A stretch of 64,000 nucleotides of DNA, taken from contig JANVAS020000231.1 in assembly GCA_027563935.2 (NCBI GenBank), positions 12,604,001 to 12,668,000 of the forward strand, in the 5' to 3' direction. The stretch's first letter is position 1, and every line of letters starts with the position of its first letter. The DNA comes from Costus lasius. Its lineage: Eukaryota; Streptophyta; Magnoliopsida; Zingiberales; Costaceae. The position numbers and the translations under genes are program-made. The notes under the pieces are model-generated. The model made no database searches. It was given only the letters and a program-made list of their open reading frames with translations, and had not been told where the DNA came from. Positions 45,255 to 56,401 of this stretch are shown here, in pieces.

Positions 45255-47204
45255 AAGATTGGGTTTTATTGCATACTTTTTATAATGGTTTATTATATAA
45301 TACCAGACTAACTGTAGATGCTGCTGCAGGTGGAGCTCTTACGAGCAAAACAATTGAGGCTGCTTTCACACTGCTTGAGGAGATGACGTTGAATCACATT
45401 CAATGGACTTCTGAGAGAGGAGTATTCTACAGACCATCTCAAGGTAAAAATGAAAATGATGGATGGCGTGCCTTGGCAGAGAAGGTAGATTCTTTATGCA
45501 GTAGGTTTGATTCTATGCAAACTGCTTCTATTTCTGCTATCACTTGTGATGTTTGTGGTAATGATGGACATAATGCTGAAAATTGTAAAGTCATTGTAGA
45601 TCAGGGTACTGAACATGCTAATGCCTTAGGGTCTTATAATTAAGGAAGAAATAATGATCCCTATTCCAATACCTACAACCCTGGTTTGAGGAACCATCCT
45701 AACTTGTCTTGGAGAAATAATAATCAAACTAATGGGCAAAATGAGAATAGGGGGTATAATCAGAGACAATCAAATCAGAGTCAACCCCAGAACCCGAGCT
45801 TAGAAGAGATGTTTACTCAATTTATGGGTTTCCAGAAAAAATAGAATGATGACATGAATGAAAGTCTGAAATAGATCAATTCTAGCATGAATGAGAGCCT
45901 GAAACAGATCAATTCCAGGATAGATGATATTGTTGCTCACAATAGAATTTTAGAGTCTCAGATAGCACAACAAGCTAGTGTACCTTATAGACCCCCTAGG
46001 AAATTGCTTACTAAACCTGAGATAAACCCTAGGGAGCACTGTAATGCCATCATGACTAGGAGTGGGAAACAACTAGGAGAACCTAGAGGGAAATTTGTAA
46101 ATATTGAAAAAGAGCTTGATGATGATTATGAAAGGGAACTAGAGTTAGGAAAATCTTCTTCACATGAGGAGTCCCAAACTTGTTTACCACCTCAAAAAGG
46201 TGATGAACCAAAAGGAGATGAACCATGTGAGAAAGATAATCCTAAACCTAATTTGCCTCCTACCTACAAACCACCCATACCCTTTCCTCAAAGGTTAGTG
46301 TAAAATAAATTAGACAAACAATTTGGCAAATTTCTTGATGTCCTGAAAAAGCTTTATATTAACATACTATTTATTGAAGCTATTTCTTAAATGCCATCAT
46401 ATGCTAAATTTTTAAAAGAGATTTTGTCTAACAAGAGGAAATTAGATGATTATGGCACTTGCACTGTAACTTTAACTGAAGATTGTAGTGCTATCATACA
46501 GAACAAATTGCCTCATAAACTGAAGGATCCAGGTAACTTTTCTATACCATGTTCAATTGGTACCATGGCTTTTGACCGAGCCTTATGTGACCTAGGTGTT
46601 AGCGTGAGTCTAATCCCTCTTTCTATCTATAGGAAACTAAACATTGGAGAGCTAAAACCTACATCCATATCCTTACAGCTCTCGGATTCATCGGTAAAGT
46701 ATCCTGTAGGTATATTAGAAAATGTTCCAATAAAAATAGGTGAGTTTTTCATACCTGCAGATTTTGTAATATTAGATATGGAGGAAAATCATAGAAACCC
46801 TATAATTCTTGGTAGACCACTGTTAGCTACTGCTAAGGCAAACATAGATGTGAAAGATCACTCTTGATATCTGTGACAACAAAATTGAATTCAATCTTAA
46901 TGATTCACTGAATACACTTTCTTACTCTAGTTCATGTTGTAGTATTGAAATATTTGATGAGACCTCAAATTCTGGAACTAACAATATTTCTGAGGAAATT
47001 GATAAGAAATTGCAGAAGAAAAAGACAAGAAGAAGGATAAGAAAATCTAGGTTGATGGACAAAGGAAAGAAAATTTGGAGTAAATTTGGAAATTGTTTCA
47101 AGGCTGACCCTTATGTTATTAGAAGAGATGCCCAACCAAAAGAAAGATTAGAAGGGCAATTGAGAAGTTCACGATCAAATCCGAGTGCAAAAAGGTCAAG
47201 CTAA
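45255..47204 (+). pseudogene. Element D gag C-terminal part and protease
   Basis: After element E the gag continues (EDWVLLHTFYNGL, LTVDAAAGGAL), with a zinc knuckle CDVCGNDGHNAENC, the segment NTYNPGLRNHPNLSWRNNN, and a 33-base repeat encoding MNESLK-INSS. The protease region follows (MPSYAKFLKEIL, then DLGVSVSLIPLSIYRKLNIGE, ILGRPLLATAKANID). Stops occur at about 45642, 45842, 45872-45874, 46301-46303 and 46388-46390, and a frameshift near 46860. The frame ends at 47204 with a basic tail (KKKTRRRIRKSRL). There is no RT, RNase H or integrase. In the repeat, TAG in one copy is CAG in the other, so this stop arose by C-to-T change. Confidence 0.85.
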
Positions 47205-47242
47205 TGACCTTTAAATTAGCGCTTCTTGGGAGGCAACCCAAG
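47194..47242 (+). other. Double stem-loop after element D protease frame
   Basis: GGTC (47194-47197) pairs with GACC (47206-47209), the stop codon lying in the loop region, and CTTGGG (47225-47230) pairs with CCCAAG (47237-47242) across AGGCAA. The layout and most bases equal 39307-39354 in element E, although the proteins before them differ. Confidence 0.7.
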
Positions 47243-48315
47243 CTTTCTAACTTTAGTTTTGTTTTTTTATTTACTTTGTTTTAATTTTCTTTTAGAGCTA
47301 ATTTTTATAATTTTTTTTTCTGTAGGAAACAAGATTTGGTGCGAACTTACGGCACTACTGTAATATCCTTTACGATACCGTAATCTCAGTTATTTTCGAC
47401 CAGAGGATTTTAACCCGTTACGGTACTGCCGTAAATATTTTTATGGTACCGTATTTTGTGACAAAATCTTCCCGTGAGTTTTCTTATTTTTACGGCACTA
47501 CCATAAACTTCTTTACATGCCGTAATCTTTGAAAATTTTAAAATTTAAATTTTCAAAAAAAAAAAATCTGTGATCGATATTACGGCACCCCCGTAAACCT
47601 CTTTATGGTACCGTAATGGGCACTGGTTTTTGACCCGAAAGTTTCGACCCATTACAGCACTACCGTGAACATTTTAATGGTGTCGTAATATGTGGAATTT
47701 TTGAGCCGAAGGTTTTTTCCTGTTACGGCACTGCCGTAAACATTGTTACAGGCATAATTCTATTCGACACGCGCGATAAAGGTACCGTAACCTAATTTTT
47801 CCACTGCCATTTTCACTCTTTCTCGCTCGCTCGTGCACCGATCTTGGAGCTCCAACCATCCTCGACCTTCTTGACACTCAGGCGACCCTTCCCGTCCGGT
47901 GATTGCCGCCGATTTGGTAACCTTTTGTCCGATTTCACTATTTTAGCGAGTTTTGACCTAGTTTTCGCCCCTTCTGTTCGTGTATCTTCGTTTCTCAACC
48001 GATTTTGGGGATTCTTGCTTTCATTTACTCGTGAGAGGATAAGCTTTTGATTCTTTCTTGTTTCGAAAGATTTGAACCGATTTATGAGGCTGATTTACGC
48101 TGAAACGCGCTGAACATGCTAAGGGTTTACTGTTCACTGCCGCCCTTTTCACTTTTTCACTGATTCTGGAGTTCAAACATGAGTTGAAGTTGACTTTTTA
48201 CTTCAAATATGCTTGATCAGTTTTGATGATGATGATTGGAAGTGTTATCCTAGTTTATTTGCTATATACTTGCTATATTTGAGTTGGATCTTAGTTGCAG
48301 CTTGTGTTTGCAATC
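47243..48315 (+). other. Element D spacer with palindrome-pair array before the extra ORF
   Basis: Between about 47346 and 47790 there are roughly seven units of the paired palindrome also found in this element's LTR: TTACGGCACTACCGTAA-like, a short T-rich spacer, then TTACGGTACCGTAA-like. After that the stretch is leader-like. TTAGTTGCAG at 48291-48300 is a possible splice acceptor 15 bases before the ATG of the extra ORF. No gene is seen. Confidence 0.7.
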
Positions 48316-49743
48316 ATGCCACCAAGAACCAAGGGATTAGTTTCCAAAAGAAAAGGAAAGGCACCAGCTGAACCCTCCTTTCCACCCAATCCTCATGGCA
48401 TTGAGTTTAGAAATGAGATACAAGCTACAAGGTACAATCAACTGGTTGAAAGGAGAGTGATAGCAACTAAATATGCTGATAAGAGAACATTGGAGGCATT
48501 GGGTTTATATGAGGATGTCATGTGGATGTTTGATGAGATCAGAGCCCAGCGATTCTTCCAGATAACTCCACAGACATATCTACCACTTGTTCTGGAATTT
48601 TTGAGCAGTTTCGATATGGAGCTTCATACTTATCCTACTAGGCATTCGGATGGTGAGATCACCTTTCGTATGGCCAATGTAGAGAGGAAGCTGACTATGA
48701 GAGATTTGAGGACTATCTATCAGCTAGGTAATGGAGGGCACACCTTTGTTTCACCTGGGTATGCTGAAGATGTATTTTGGAACCAGATCACTCAAGAAAA
48801 CAATTTTTCTGCACTTACTGCCAGGGCATCAAAGATTTCAAATCCCTGCATCAGATATGTCCATAGAGTTTTAGCCCACACTGTCTTTGGTAGAGGTGAC
48901 AATGATGGGATGGTCAGACAGACAGAGTTGTTTTTCCTCTGGAGCATGTTATTTGGATATCCTCTGGATATTACTTTCTTTTTCATGAAGCATATTGAGA
49001 AGGTCTCTAGGGCAAAGAAAGGTGCTATTGTGATAGGTGGTTTCATTACACCTATAGCACTCTACTTGAAAGTTGAGCCATATGGAATACCAGTTGCAAA
49101 GGGTAGTCCAAGACTTGACATGGAGTCTTGCATAGCAATGAGGATGATAGTGAGGGAAGGAGATGGATTTTCATTGATCCTTAGATCAGGAGAGCAGAAG
49201 TTGCCTTTGCCATGCACAGAAAAGACAACAGTGAAGAATCAAGCAAATTGGAGTTTGAGCCTAGAAGATGCTGACTATGCGATGCCACCACCGCTGAACA
49301 CTGTACCACCACCACCTTGGGGTAGCAGTGATGATCCTTTTGGGATAAGCACAGAGCAGCCACCTTAGGGACCTTCAGGTTCTTCCACACACCCAGACTC
49401 AGGCAGAGGATTCTCCAGTACTTAAGGTCCAGGATTCAGATATCTCTCCACTCAGCTGTACCGTCAGTAGCAGAGGATGGAGAGAATGATGAGCACAGTG
49501 AGTGACATACGAGGCTCCATGATCCAGATGCAAGATTCGATGCATCACATGCATCAGGACATTGAAAATCTCAACACCTACATGGAGGAGATGAGGAACT
49601 TTCTATACGAGCGTTTCGATTTTCAGGACCCCAGGAGGAGTGGAAAGCATGGAGGTCACCAGAGAGCACCACCTACTGATCCTATGGACACCGCAGCGCA
49701 AAGCACTGAAGAGATAGGATCTGATGGCAGTGAAGATTGGTAG
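48316..49743 (+). pseudogene. Element D extra ORF (ATHILA ORF-like)
   Basis: I choose ATG 48316 (MPPRTKGLVSKRKGK) because it matches the start of the element E homologue. The body is open for about 350 codons to 49368 (LGLYEDVMWMFDEIRAQRFF, YLPLVLEFLSSFDMELHTY, ISNPCIRYVHRVLAHTVFGRG, RLDMESCIAMRMIVREGDGF). TAG at 49366-49368 stands where CAG is expected, further stops follow, and the frame resumes at 49477-49743 with a coiled-coil-like, Met-rich segment and an acidic end. The same body is conserved in element E while pol is absent here, so this ORF is kept in a non-autonomous element. Its role is unknown; a virion or regulatory protein is possible. Confidence 0.8.
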
Positions 49744-50902
49744 AGTCTTGTGAGTATATCTTTTCCTTTTTATCTTTTGTCTTTCATTTTCTGTATCTTA
49801 TTGATATCTCATGTGTTGAAGGAAAGGATGTTTCTTCTACACCTCCGTGTCCATCGTACTCTGCTATTCATGCTTATCTTTTTATTTTCAATATGGTTGG
49901 ATAATACTTGATGATATTTTGATGATGATGATGAATATATTCTTGATATAAATGATTTATGCCTTTGATCTACTTTTGAGATTATTGTATATGACTTGTT
50001 GATGAATAAATTCAAAATTGAAATTAGAACTAGACTTATCATGTCAAATTTATTTCTTTTATACATATCTACTTTTGAAATTTTTCATTGGTTGATAAGT
50101 GAGATTTTAGGGAGATATGTTGTTTGAAAAAAGTGATTTAAGAGTAAAGCTACTTTTTGAATAAAATTAGCATATGGGTATGAATTTTTGAATTGATATC
50201 AATTGATTAATCTAATTGAAGTTTGGTTTATTTTGCTATTTGTTGGGAAGAAAGAGTCCAAAATCCACAAAAATGGTGAGAGACTCCCCTACTTGGCACT
50301 ATGCGAAAGTACAGTGGTACCGAAGGACATGGGTTGAAGTCTAAAAATTAAAAAAAAAAATAGAGAGGAATCTATTCACATTAACTCCGTTGTCTTTAGT
50401 AAAAGTCTTTCTACTGAAAAGACATGAGTACTATTACATTGACTATGTGGTCAATGTACTCTAACTTCGTCACCAGAAAAAATGTGATAATCAAATTAGA
50501 GAATGTGAATAATGCAAAAAGAATAAAAAGTATGTATCTATGTGGGTACATGCCTTCCGAAAAAAAAAGAAGAAAAATTGGAGTGGAAAAATATTTTGGA
50601 TACCCTATTCCTGTAAACAAAAGTATAATAAATTTAAACTGAAAATTGAATAAAGTTATGAGATTTAGATTCTGTCTTTTATACAAGTTGCGAAGTTTTA
50701 TTTGACTAAGTGGTGGGTCTTGAGAATTGAATTTAGAAGATGACATATCTGTTTAAAATTTTATGATTCAATTGATGAGAATTTTTCATTAGTGATTGTA
50801 TGTTAGAAATTTATTTTCCATAAGAAAGTCTAAGCCTATAACTAATTTTTGAATTTTCTTGGTTTTTGCTTGAGGACAAGCAAAGTTTGAGCCTTATGTG
50901 TT
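49744..50902 (+). other. Element D 3' spacer
   Basis: This 1.2-kb AT-rich non-coding stretch runs from the extra ORF to the 3' LTR. Near its end the hairpin GCTTG-AGGA-CAAGC (50868-50881) matches the one in element E. A clear polypurine tract is not visible before 50903, only AAAGTTTGAG. I see no gene. Confidence 0.6.
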
Positions 50903-51779
50903 TGATGACACCGAAATTTATCGTAATTTCTATGCCATTTTATTGATATTTTTGTGTCATATTCATAGACTTTGCTTATTTTTTATGCCTTTTTATCAAT
51001 ATTTGTGGAATTTACACTCTTTTCTATTTTTGATGAATTTCAAGTAAAAAGGCATGTTTTTCAGTCAATTTCGAGCAATCCATATGCAAAATAGAATTCA
51101 CAACATCAAGAGGAGATCACACATCAAATTTTAGGAGATTTGGAGCTTTAGAGCAAATTACAGCACCCCCAACATGATCTATACCGTAATGTGGAGTCTT
51201 TCCGGGTAGAGAATTTCATTTGATTACGGCACTACCGTAAACATAGTTACGGTGCTATATTTTGAAGCATTTTTTATCAGAGAATCGATGGAGTTTACGG
51301 TACTACCGTAAGAAACTTTATGGTACCATAATATGGGTCGATTTTCCACCCGAAGGATTGCTGACATTACGGCACCGCCGTAATATACTTCACGGTACCG
51401 TAATTCCGGAAGTTTTCAACCCGAGAGTTCGCTGTCCAGATTACGGCACCACCGTAAAATCCTTTATGGCCGTAATTACGACGCTGCTCGCGACTTTCCC
51501 GGTCAACTCCGAAGCCCGATTTTTGCGTAGATGATTGCGATCGATCCAGGCCATAAAACAGGATGCTTTAAGAAGCAAAAAGGGATCTATCGACGAGACA
51601 AAGACAGAGAGACCGAAAGCCCTAATTTCCATCCACCATAGAGAGAGAAATCACCCCACACGCCACCGGGAAGCATACAGCGCATCTCCGGCCGTGAAAT
51701 TTGAGTGAAAGCTACGCATAGAGGAGGAGAAGGTGCACCTTAAGTTTCAACGTGATCGGAGATCAGATGGAGGAGAAAT
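50903..51779 (+). repeat. Element D 3' LTR, left part
   Basis: The LTR starts TGATGACACCG and aligns with the 5' LTR to the hAT insertion at 51780. The palindrome array is repeated here (about 51180-51480). Small deletions and many substitutions separate it from the 5' copy. Confidence 0.9.
51772..51779. repeat. Target site duplication of the hAT element (left copy)
   Basis: GGAGAAAT is an 8-bp duplication, the length typical of hAT, and is repeated at 55271-55278. The uninterrupted 5' LTR of element D has the site once. Confidence 0.9.
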
Positions 51780-51894
51780 CAAGGTTATCAAAATTTCGTT
51801 CTGGGTCGTAAAATCACGTTCTGGGTCCGATCCTACAACCCAGATCACGGTCTGCGTGCTGGATCGAAGAGGGGATCGCAAATGAGGTAGGAAC

Positions 51895-51964
51895 GGTGGG
51901 ATCGCCGTTCCGGACCGTAGGAACGGCTAGGATCGGCCGATCCCACCGGAACGGCGATCCCACC
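51895..51964. repeat. Subterminal perfect inverted repeat of the hAT element
   Basis: GGTGGGATCGCCGTTCCG (51895-51912) is exactly repeated in reverse complement at 51947-51964, with a 34-base GC-rich spacer that itself contains GGATCGGCCGATCC. It is about 115 bp inside the left end, where hAT transposases bind subterminal motifs. Confidence 0.85.
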
Positions 51965-52299
51965 AATCCTTACTAATAAAATTTCCTAAACCCGCTACCC
52001 ATTAGCCCGCTACCCTTTACCCGCTAAGATAAGTTATCCTAATTCCTAACCCTAATCACTTCGCGCCCCCATCTTCACTTGTGATTTTCACTTCTTCTCT
52101 CGTTCGGCGACTTCTCCTTCACCGCCACACCAACAGAGTTGCTCCTTCTCCTTCACTCCTCTTGTCCGGCGACTTCTGCTCTCCTTCGGCAACCTCTCCT
52201 TCGGCACCGCAAGCCCTAATCATGCCGCCGCCAACATTTGTTCCTGCTGTTTGCCTTCGCCGCCGCCATCTACTCTCCTCTTGTTCGTCGCCGACTCAG

Positions 52300-52580
52300 G
52301 TAAGTTTTGCTGCACTCCAACTCTATGTCTGTATATTTGTTTGTATTGTTTAAGAAAAAAAATACTTTTTCCTAAGGCTTCTATCATCGTATATCCAGCC
52401 ATGCGTTAAGTTTTTTTTCCTTAGTTTCCTTAGTTCCCTAGTGTAAAATTATCATTCCTGCCTATCACATATATTATTGAATTACTTGATTTACTAGCTA
52501 TTAAATTTTAATATTCTGCTCTTCCTAATTTTCTCATGCGTGACATATTTAGTAAATAGATTTTTTTATAATTATATTAG
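52300..52580 (+). other. Predicted 5' UTR intron of the hAT transposase gene
   Basis: A donor CAG-GTAAGTTTTGC at 52300 and an acceptor TTATATTAG ending at 52580 flank a T-rich intron. The transposase ATG follows 14 bases later at 52595. Predicted from sequence only. Confidence 0.6.
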
Positions 52581-52594
52581 GCTTTTAATTTCAA

Positions 52595-54957
52595 ATGGTT
52601 GGAGCTAAATCATCTAATGTTAAGAGAAAGAATGCACCAGGAAGTAGAACAGACATTGGTTGGGAACATGGGGTTGCAATTGACAATAACCCTAGAAAAA
52701 TCAAATGCAAATATTGTGAAAAGATTATATCTGAAAATATATATCGATTCAAGCATCATTTAGCTTGCACAAGGAAAGATGTTGAGGCATGCAAAGCTGT
52801 GCCTGATGATGTTAGAAAACAAATTATAGTTGTCATGGCAAATCTAGAGCAAGCTGCACAAATGAAGAAGAAAATTGATCAAGAAGATGAAGAGGAAGTA
52901 AATGTAACTGAAGAGACTATTAGTAGAAAGAAAGGAAAGACAATTATGGAGTCTTTCAGCTCTTCTAATAAGAAAGTCTCTATGAGTGGCACTCAAAATC
53001 AAAGTACAATTAATCAAATATTCAAAAAAGACTTGAGGGAGGAGGCTTGTCAGCAAATTGCTAATTTTTTTTACACCAGTTCCATTCCCTTTAATTGTGT
53101 AAGAAATCCAGAGTTATAAAAATTTTTGATCTTGTTGCAAGATATGGTCTTGGTTTTAAGCCTCCTTCTTACCATGAGATTAGAGAAATCTTTTTGAAAA
53201 AGGAAGTAACGAAAACAATGGATATTATTGAATCTCATAAACTTGAATGGAAGAAAACTAGTTGCTCAATAATGTCTGATGCATGGACAGATAGAAAAAG
53301 AAGGTCAATTTGTAATTTTCTAGTAAATAGTCTCAAGGGCACTGTTTTTCTATCATCTATTGATACATCTGATATTTCCAAAACAGCTGATAAAGTTTTT
53401 GAGATTCTAGATGATATTGTTGAGAAGGTTGGAGAGGAAAATATAGTCCAAGTTATTACTGATAATGCAGCAAACTACAAGGCAGCGGGAGAAATATTGA
53501 TGGAGAAAAGAAAGAGGTTGTTTTGGACCCCTTGTGCAGCACACTGTCTAGACCTCATTCTCGAAGATTTTGAGAAAAAATTGAGCATGCACCGAATGAC
53601 TATTGCTAAAGGCAAAAGGGTATGCACATTTATTTATTCAAGGACAATGGTAATATCAATGTTAAGACAATTTACAAATGGGAAAGATTTGATTAGACCA
53701 GCTGCTACTCGATTTGCTACTTCTTATTTAACTTTGGGTTCTCTTAGTGACTCAAAGGGTGCATTAATTAGTATGTTTACTTCTAGTAAATGGAAGTCAA
53801 GCAAATTTTCAAGAATTGAAGAGGGGAAGAAGATTCAGCAAATTGTGTTAGACAGTAATTTCTGGAAAAATGTTATTCTTTGTCTTAAAGCTGCTTTGAC
53901 AATTATTAAAGTATTGCGTTTGGCTGATTCTGATGAAAAGCCAGCAATGAGATTTATTTACGAAGAGATGGATCTTGCTAAAGAAAAGATCCAGTTGAAT
54001 TTCAAAAATGTTAAGAAAACGTAATCTATTTATTTTATTAAAGTGTTGCGTTTGATTGAATATAATTTTAAATTTTTTATTTTATCATATAGATATGAGC
54101 CGATTTGGCAAATAATTGATGAGAGGTGGAATGTACAACTCCATAGGCCATTGCATGCTGCAGGCTATTATTTGAATCCTCAATTCCATTTCAGCCCTAC
54201 TTTTAAGCCTGATGCAGAAGTGAAAAGAGGGTTATATAATTGTTTGGTAAGAATGATTCATGGCCCTGAAGAAAGAACAAAAATTGATATACAACTTGAA
54301 GATTTTAAAGATGCCAAAGGATTATTTGGCATTGATCTTGCAATTATGACAAGAGATAAGAAGGCTCCAGCTAAATGGTGAGATTCCTATGGAGATGATT
54401 GTCCTGAACTACAGAGATTTGCTGTATGTATATTGAGCTTAACATGTAGTTCTTCAGGGTGTGAAAGGAATTGGAGTATATTTGAGCAAGTTAGTATGCT
54501 TTGAAATTTTTATACATTGATTTATCAAATATTATTTACTGCATATAAAATAAGAATATTTAATTTTTTTTAGGTCCATTCAAAGAAAAGAAACCGTTTA
54601 CACCAAAAGAAGATGAATGATTTGGTGTTTGTAAAACACAATTTAAAGTTAAGGGAGCAACAAGTTATACGGACAACTCTTGAGGACATTGGTTTTGAAG
54701 AATTATCCTCAGATGAGGAATGGATAACTGATGGGCAAGTAGATGGTTCAAATGAAGGAAGTTGCTCAAAGAAAGAATGGCTTGGTCCTCTAGATATGGA
54801 AAAAGAGAGTAAAGATGAAGTAGAAGATATTGCACCTGCAGTAGAAGAAAATGATGATCTTGTTGAAGATGAAGATGAAGATGAAGATGAAGAACAAGGT
54901 GATGATGATGAAGAAGATGAAGATATGAATGATGAAACAACAAAGAATTTGTTTTAG
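52595..54957 (+). pseudogene. hAT transposase (BED, DUF659, hAT dimerisation)
   Basis: Starting at 52595, a BED zinc finger is present (CKYCEKIISENIYRFKHHLAC, C-x2-C-x12-H-x4-C), then a charged linker, the DUF659 region (CSIMSDAWTDRKRRSICNFL; ITDNAANYKAAGEIL) and CAAHCLDLILEDF. The C-terminal dimerisation motif is CERNWSIFEQ, followed by an acidic tail with GAAGAT repeats. Two coding introns are predicted at 54021-54092 and 54490-54573, both with GT-AG ends and in-frame joins. A one-base shift near 53115 and a TGA at 54379-54381 in place of an expected Trp codon break the frame. The enzyme would excise and reinsert the element. Confidence 0.88.
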
Positions 54958-55270
54958 GATTGCTCTTGCATAAGTGCATTTTTTATTGTAAACTTATGAA
55001 TTATGACAGTTGGTTACTTGGTTTTAATTTGTACCCTTTGACTTATCTTTATGACTTGTGAGTTGTGATTTTATAGAACATGATCATGAGTGAATGTTAT
55101 TATGTTAGCCTTCTTATTGAAAATGCATGTTATCTTAATATATAAATATATAAAATTATTTGTTTAAAAAAAAATATTTTTTATTCTTTCAGTAGGATCT
55201 TCCGATCCCACGCTCCGATTCTACGGAGCTTCTACCGATCCTGCGTAGGAACTCGATCCTGACAACCTTG

Positions 55271-55278
55271 GGAGAAAT
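55271..55278. repeat. Target site duplication of the hAT element (right copy)
   Basis: GGAGAAAT follows the right terminal inverted repeat and matches 51772-51779. Confidence 0.9.
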
Positions 55279-56396
55279 TACTAGAAAACCGAGCGCCACC
55301 GCTGTTCGCTCCAAATTACGGCCGTAAACGTCTTTACGGCCGTACCGTAATTTTTCTTTCTTCTTCCTTTCGATTTCCTTCAACATGGATTACTGTAATC
55401 TTCCCTCTATGATAGCTTAAACTTATTTTGGAACATGGGGGAGTAATTCACTTGATTTTTAATGACTAGATGACTATATTTCATTATTTCGTTCCATTTA
55501 ATCTTAGCATGATGATTTTACTTATGTGATGATCGTTCTTAGACTCTCTATAGATCTATATTATTATTCATGTTTTTGAATTTTCGCCATTGACTGAAGA
55601 GTAATTGCTTGAGAATTTGGAACCCTAGAATTGCATGTTAGGACCCCTTTTAGGTTAGTTCTTATTTGTTTGATTCTAGTAAACTAATTGCCATGATAAT
55701 AATATAAATCTAGGATTGAGTCTAAGTTTTCAAATGTGGAGATCTTGTGCGAAAGCAAAGATCGGAACGTTGGAGAACCATGAGTAAAACTAGTGTCGAG
55801 ATTCGGATGCACGAAAGTGATCATTGAGATTCCACTAGAGATTATCGACCTAGAACTCGGATGCACGAAAGTGATCCTTGAGTTCTTAGTTTGATGATTT
55901 ACTTGTCTTCAGTGTTGGGATGACTCTTGCGCGAAAGCGAAGATTTATCCCTGCATGGTTGTCTGCATAAAAGTGAGACAATCCTTTTATTAAAGTAAAT
56001 TACATCTTCATCATGTTGAAATTAAACTGACGAAATCTTTATTCATGTCTAGTCATAAAATTAAGTGAACGAAACCCTAGTCCCAGCTTCTCTCTCTGAT
56101 AATTCTGTTTTAGCGCTTTAGTCCTTGATTGCTAGTTTACGCTCTTTCGATTGTCTAGATAGTGAAAAATTAATTATTCGGTACTCAACAATATAGATCT
56201 CTGTGGGATTGATATTTTCTTTATTACTTCGAGTATCCGTGCACTTGCGGACACTACGAGTTTAGGGATAACAAGTTTTTGGAGCCGTGTCAGGGAGTGA
56301 CAATAGCCCTGTGCGCCAATACTTAGGTTTTGGCCGCGACACCTGAAGCAAGTCTACCTACTTGTATTTAAAAGTGTGTTCTTTCGGATCACAACA
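55279..56396 (+). repeat. Element D 3' LTR, right part
   Basis: It continues the LTR after the hAT and ends GGATCACAACA at 56396, followed by the target duplication. It contains the palindrome pair near 55315-55350. Confidence 0.9.
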
Positions 56397-56401
56397 CTCC
56401 T
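56397..56401. repeat. Target site duplication of element D (right copy)
   Basis: CTCCT matches 29452-29456, and LINE L2 reading resumes after it. Confidence 0.9.

Larger units (their letters stand above)
51780..55270 (+). mobile_element. hAT DNA transposon (BED finger, DUF659 type)
   Basis: This is a 3491-bp element with terminal inverted repeats CAAGGTTATCA and CAAGGTTGTCA (one mismatch), 8-bp target duplications and a decayed transposase gene. Comparing both LTRs of element D shows the insertion exactly. Subterminal regions are full of GATCC/GGATC words and contain a perfect 18-base inverted repeat at 51895-51912 and 51947-51964. Confidence 0.95.
29457..56396 (+). mobile_element. Ty3/gypsy element D (Athila/Tat-like, non-autonomous), with nested insertions
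   Basis: This gypsy element has a left LTR 29457-31477, a right LTR 50903-56396 interrupted by a hAT element, a tRNA-Asp primer binding site and a CTCCT duplication. Removing element E and the hAT leaves about 10.4 kb. Its coding part is gag and protease (31623-32245 continuing at 45255-47204) and an extra ORF (48316-49743). No RT, RNase H or integrase lies between them, so it is a non-autonomous element that would need enzymes from a relative such as element E. LTR divergence is clearly higher than in the copia elements. Confidence 0.92.

Noticed and set aside
54850..54945. GAAGAT repeats as a microsatellite separate from the gene
   Set aside because: They are in frame in the hAT transposase acidic tail and end at its stop codon.
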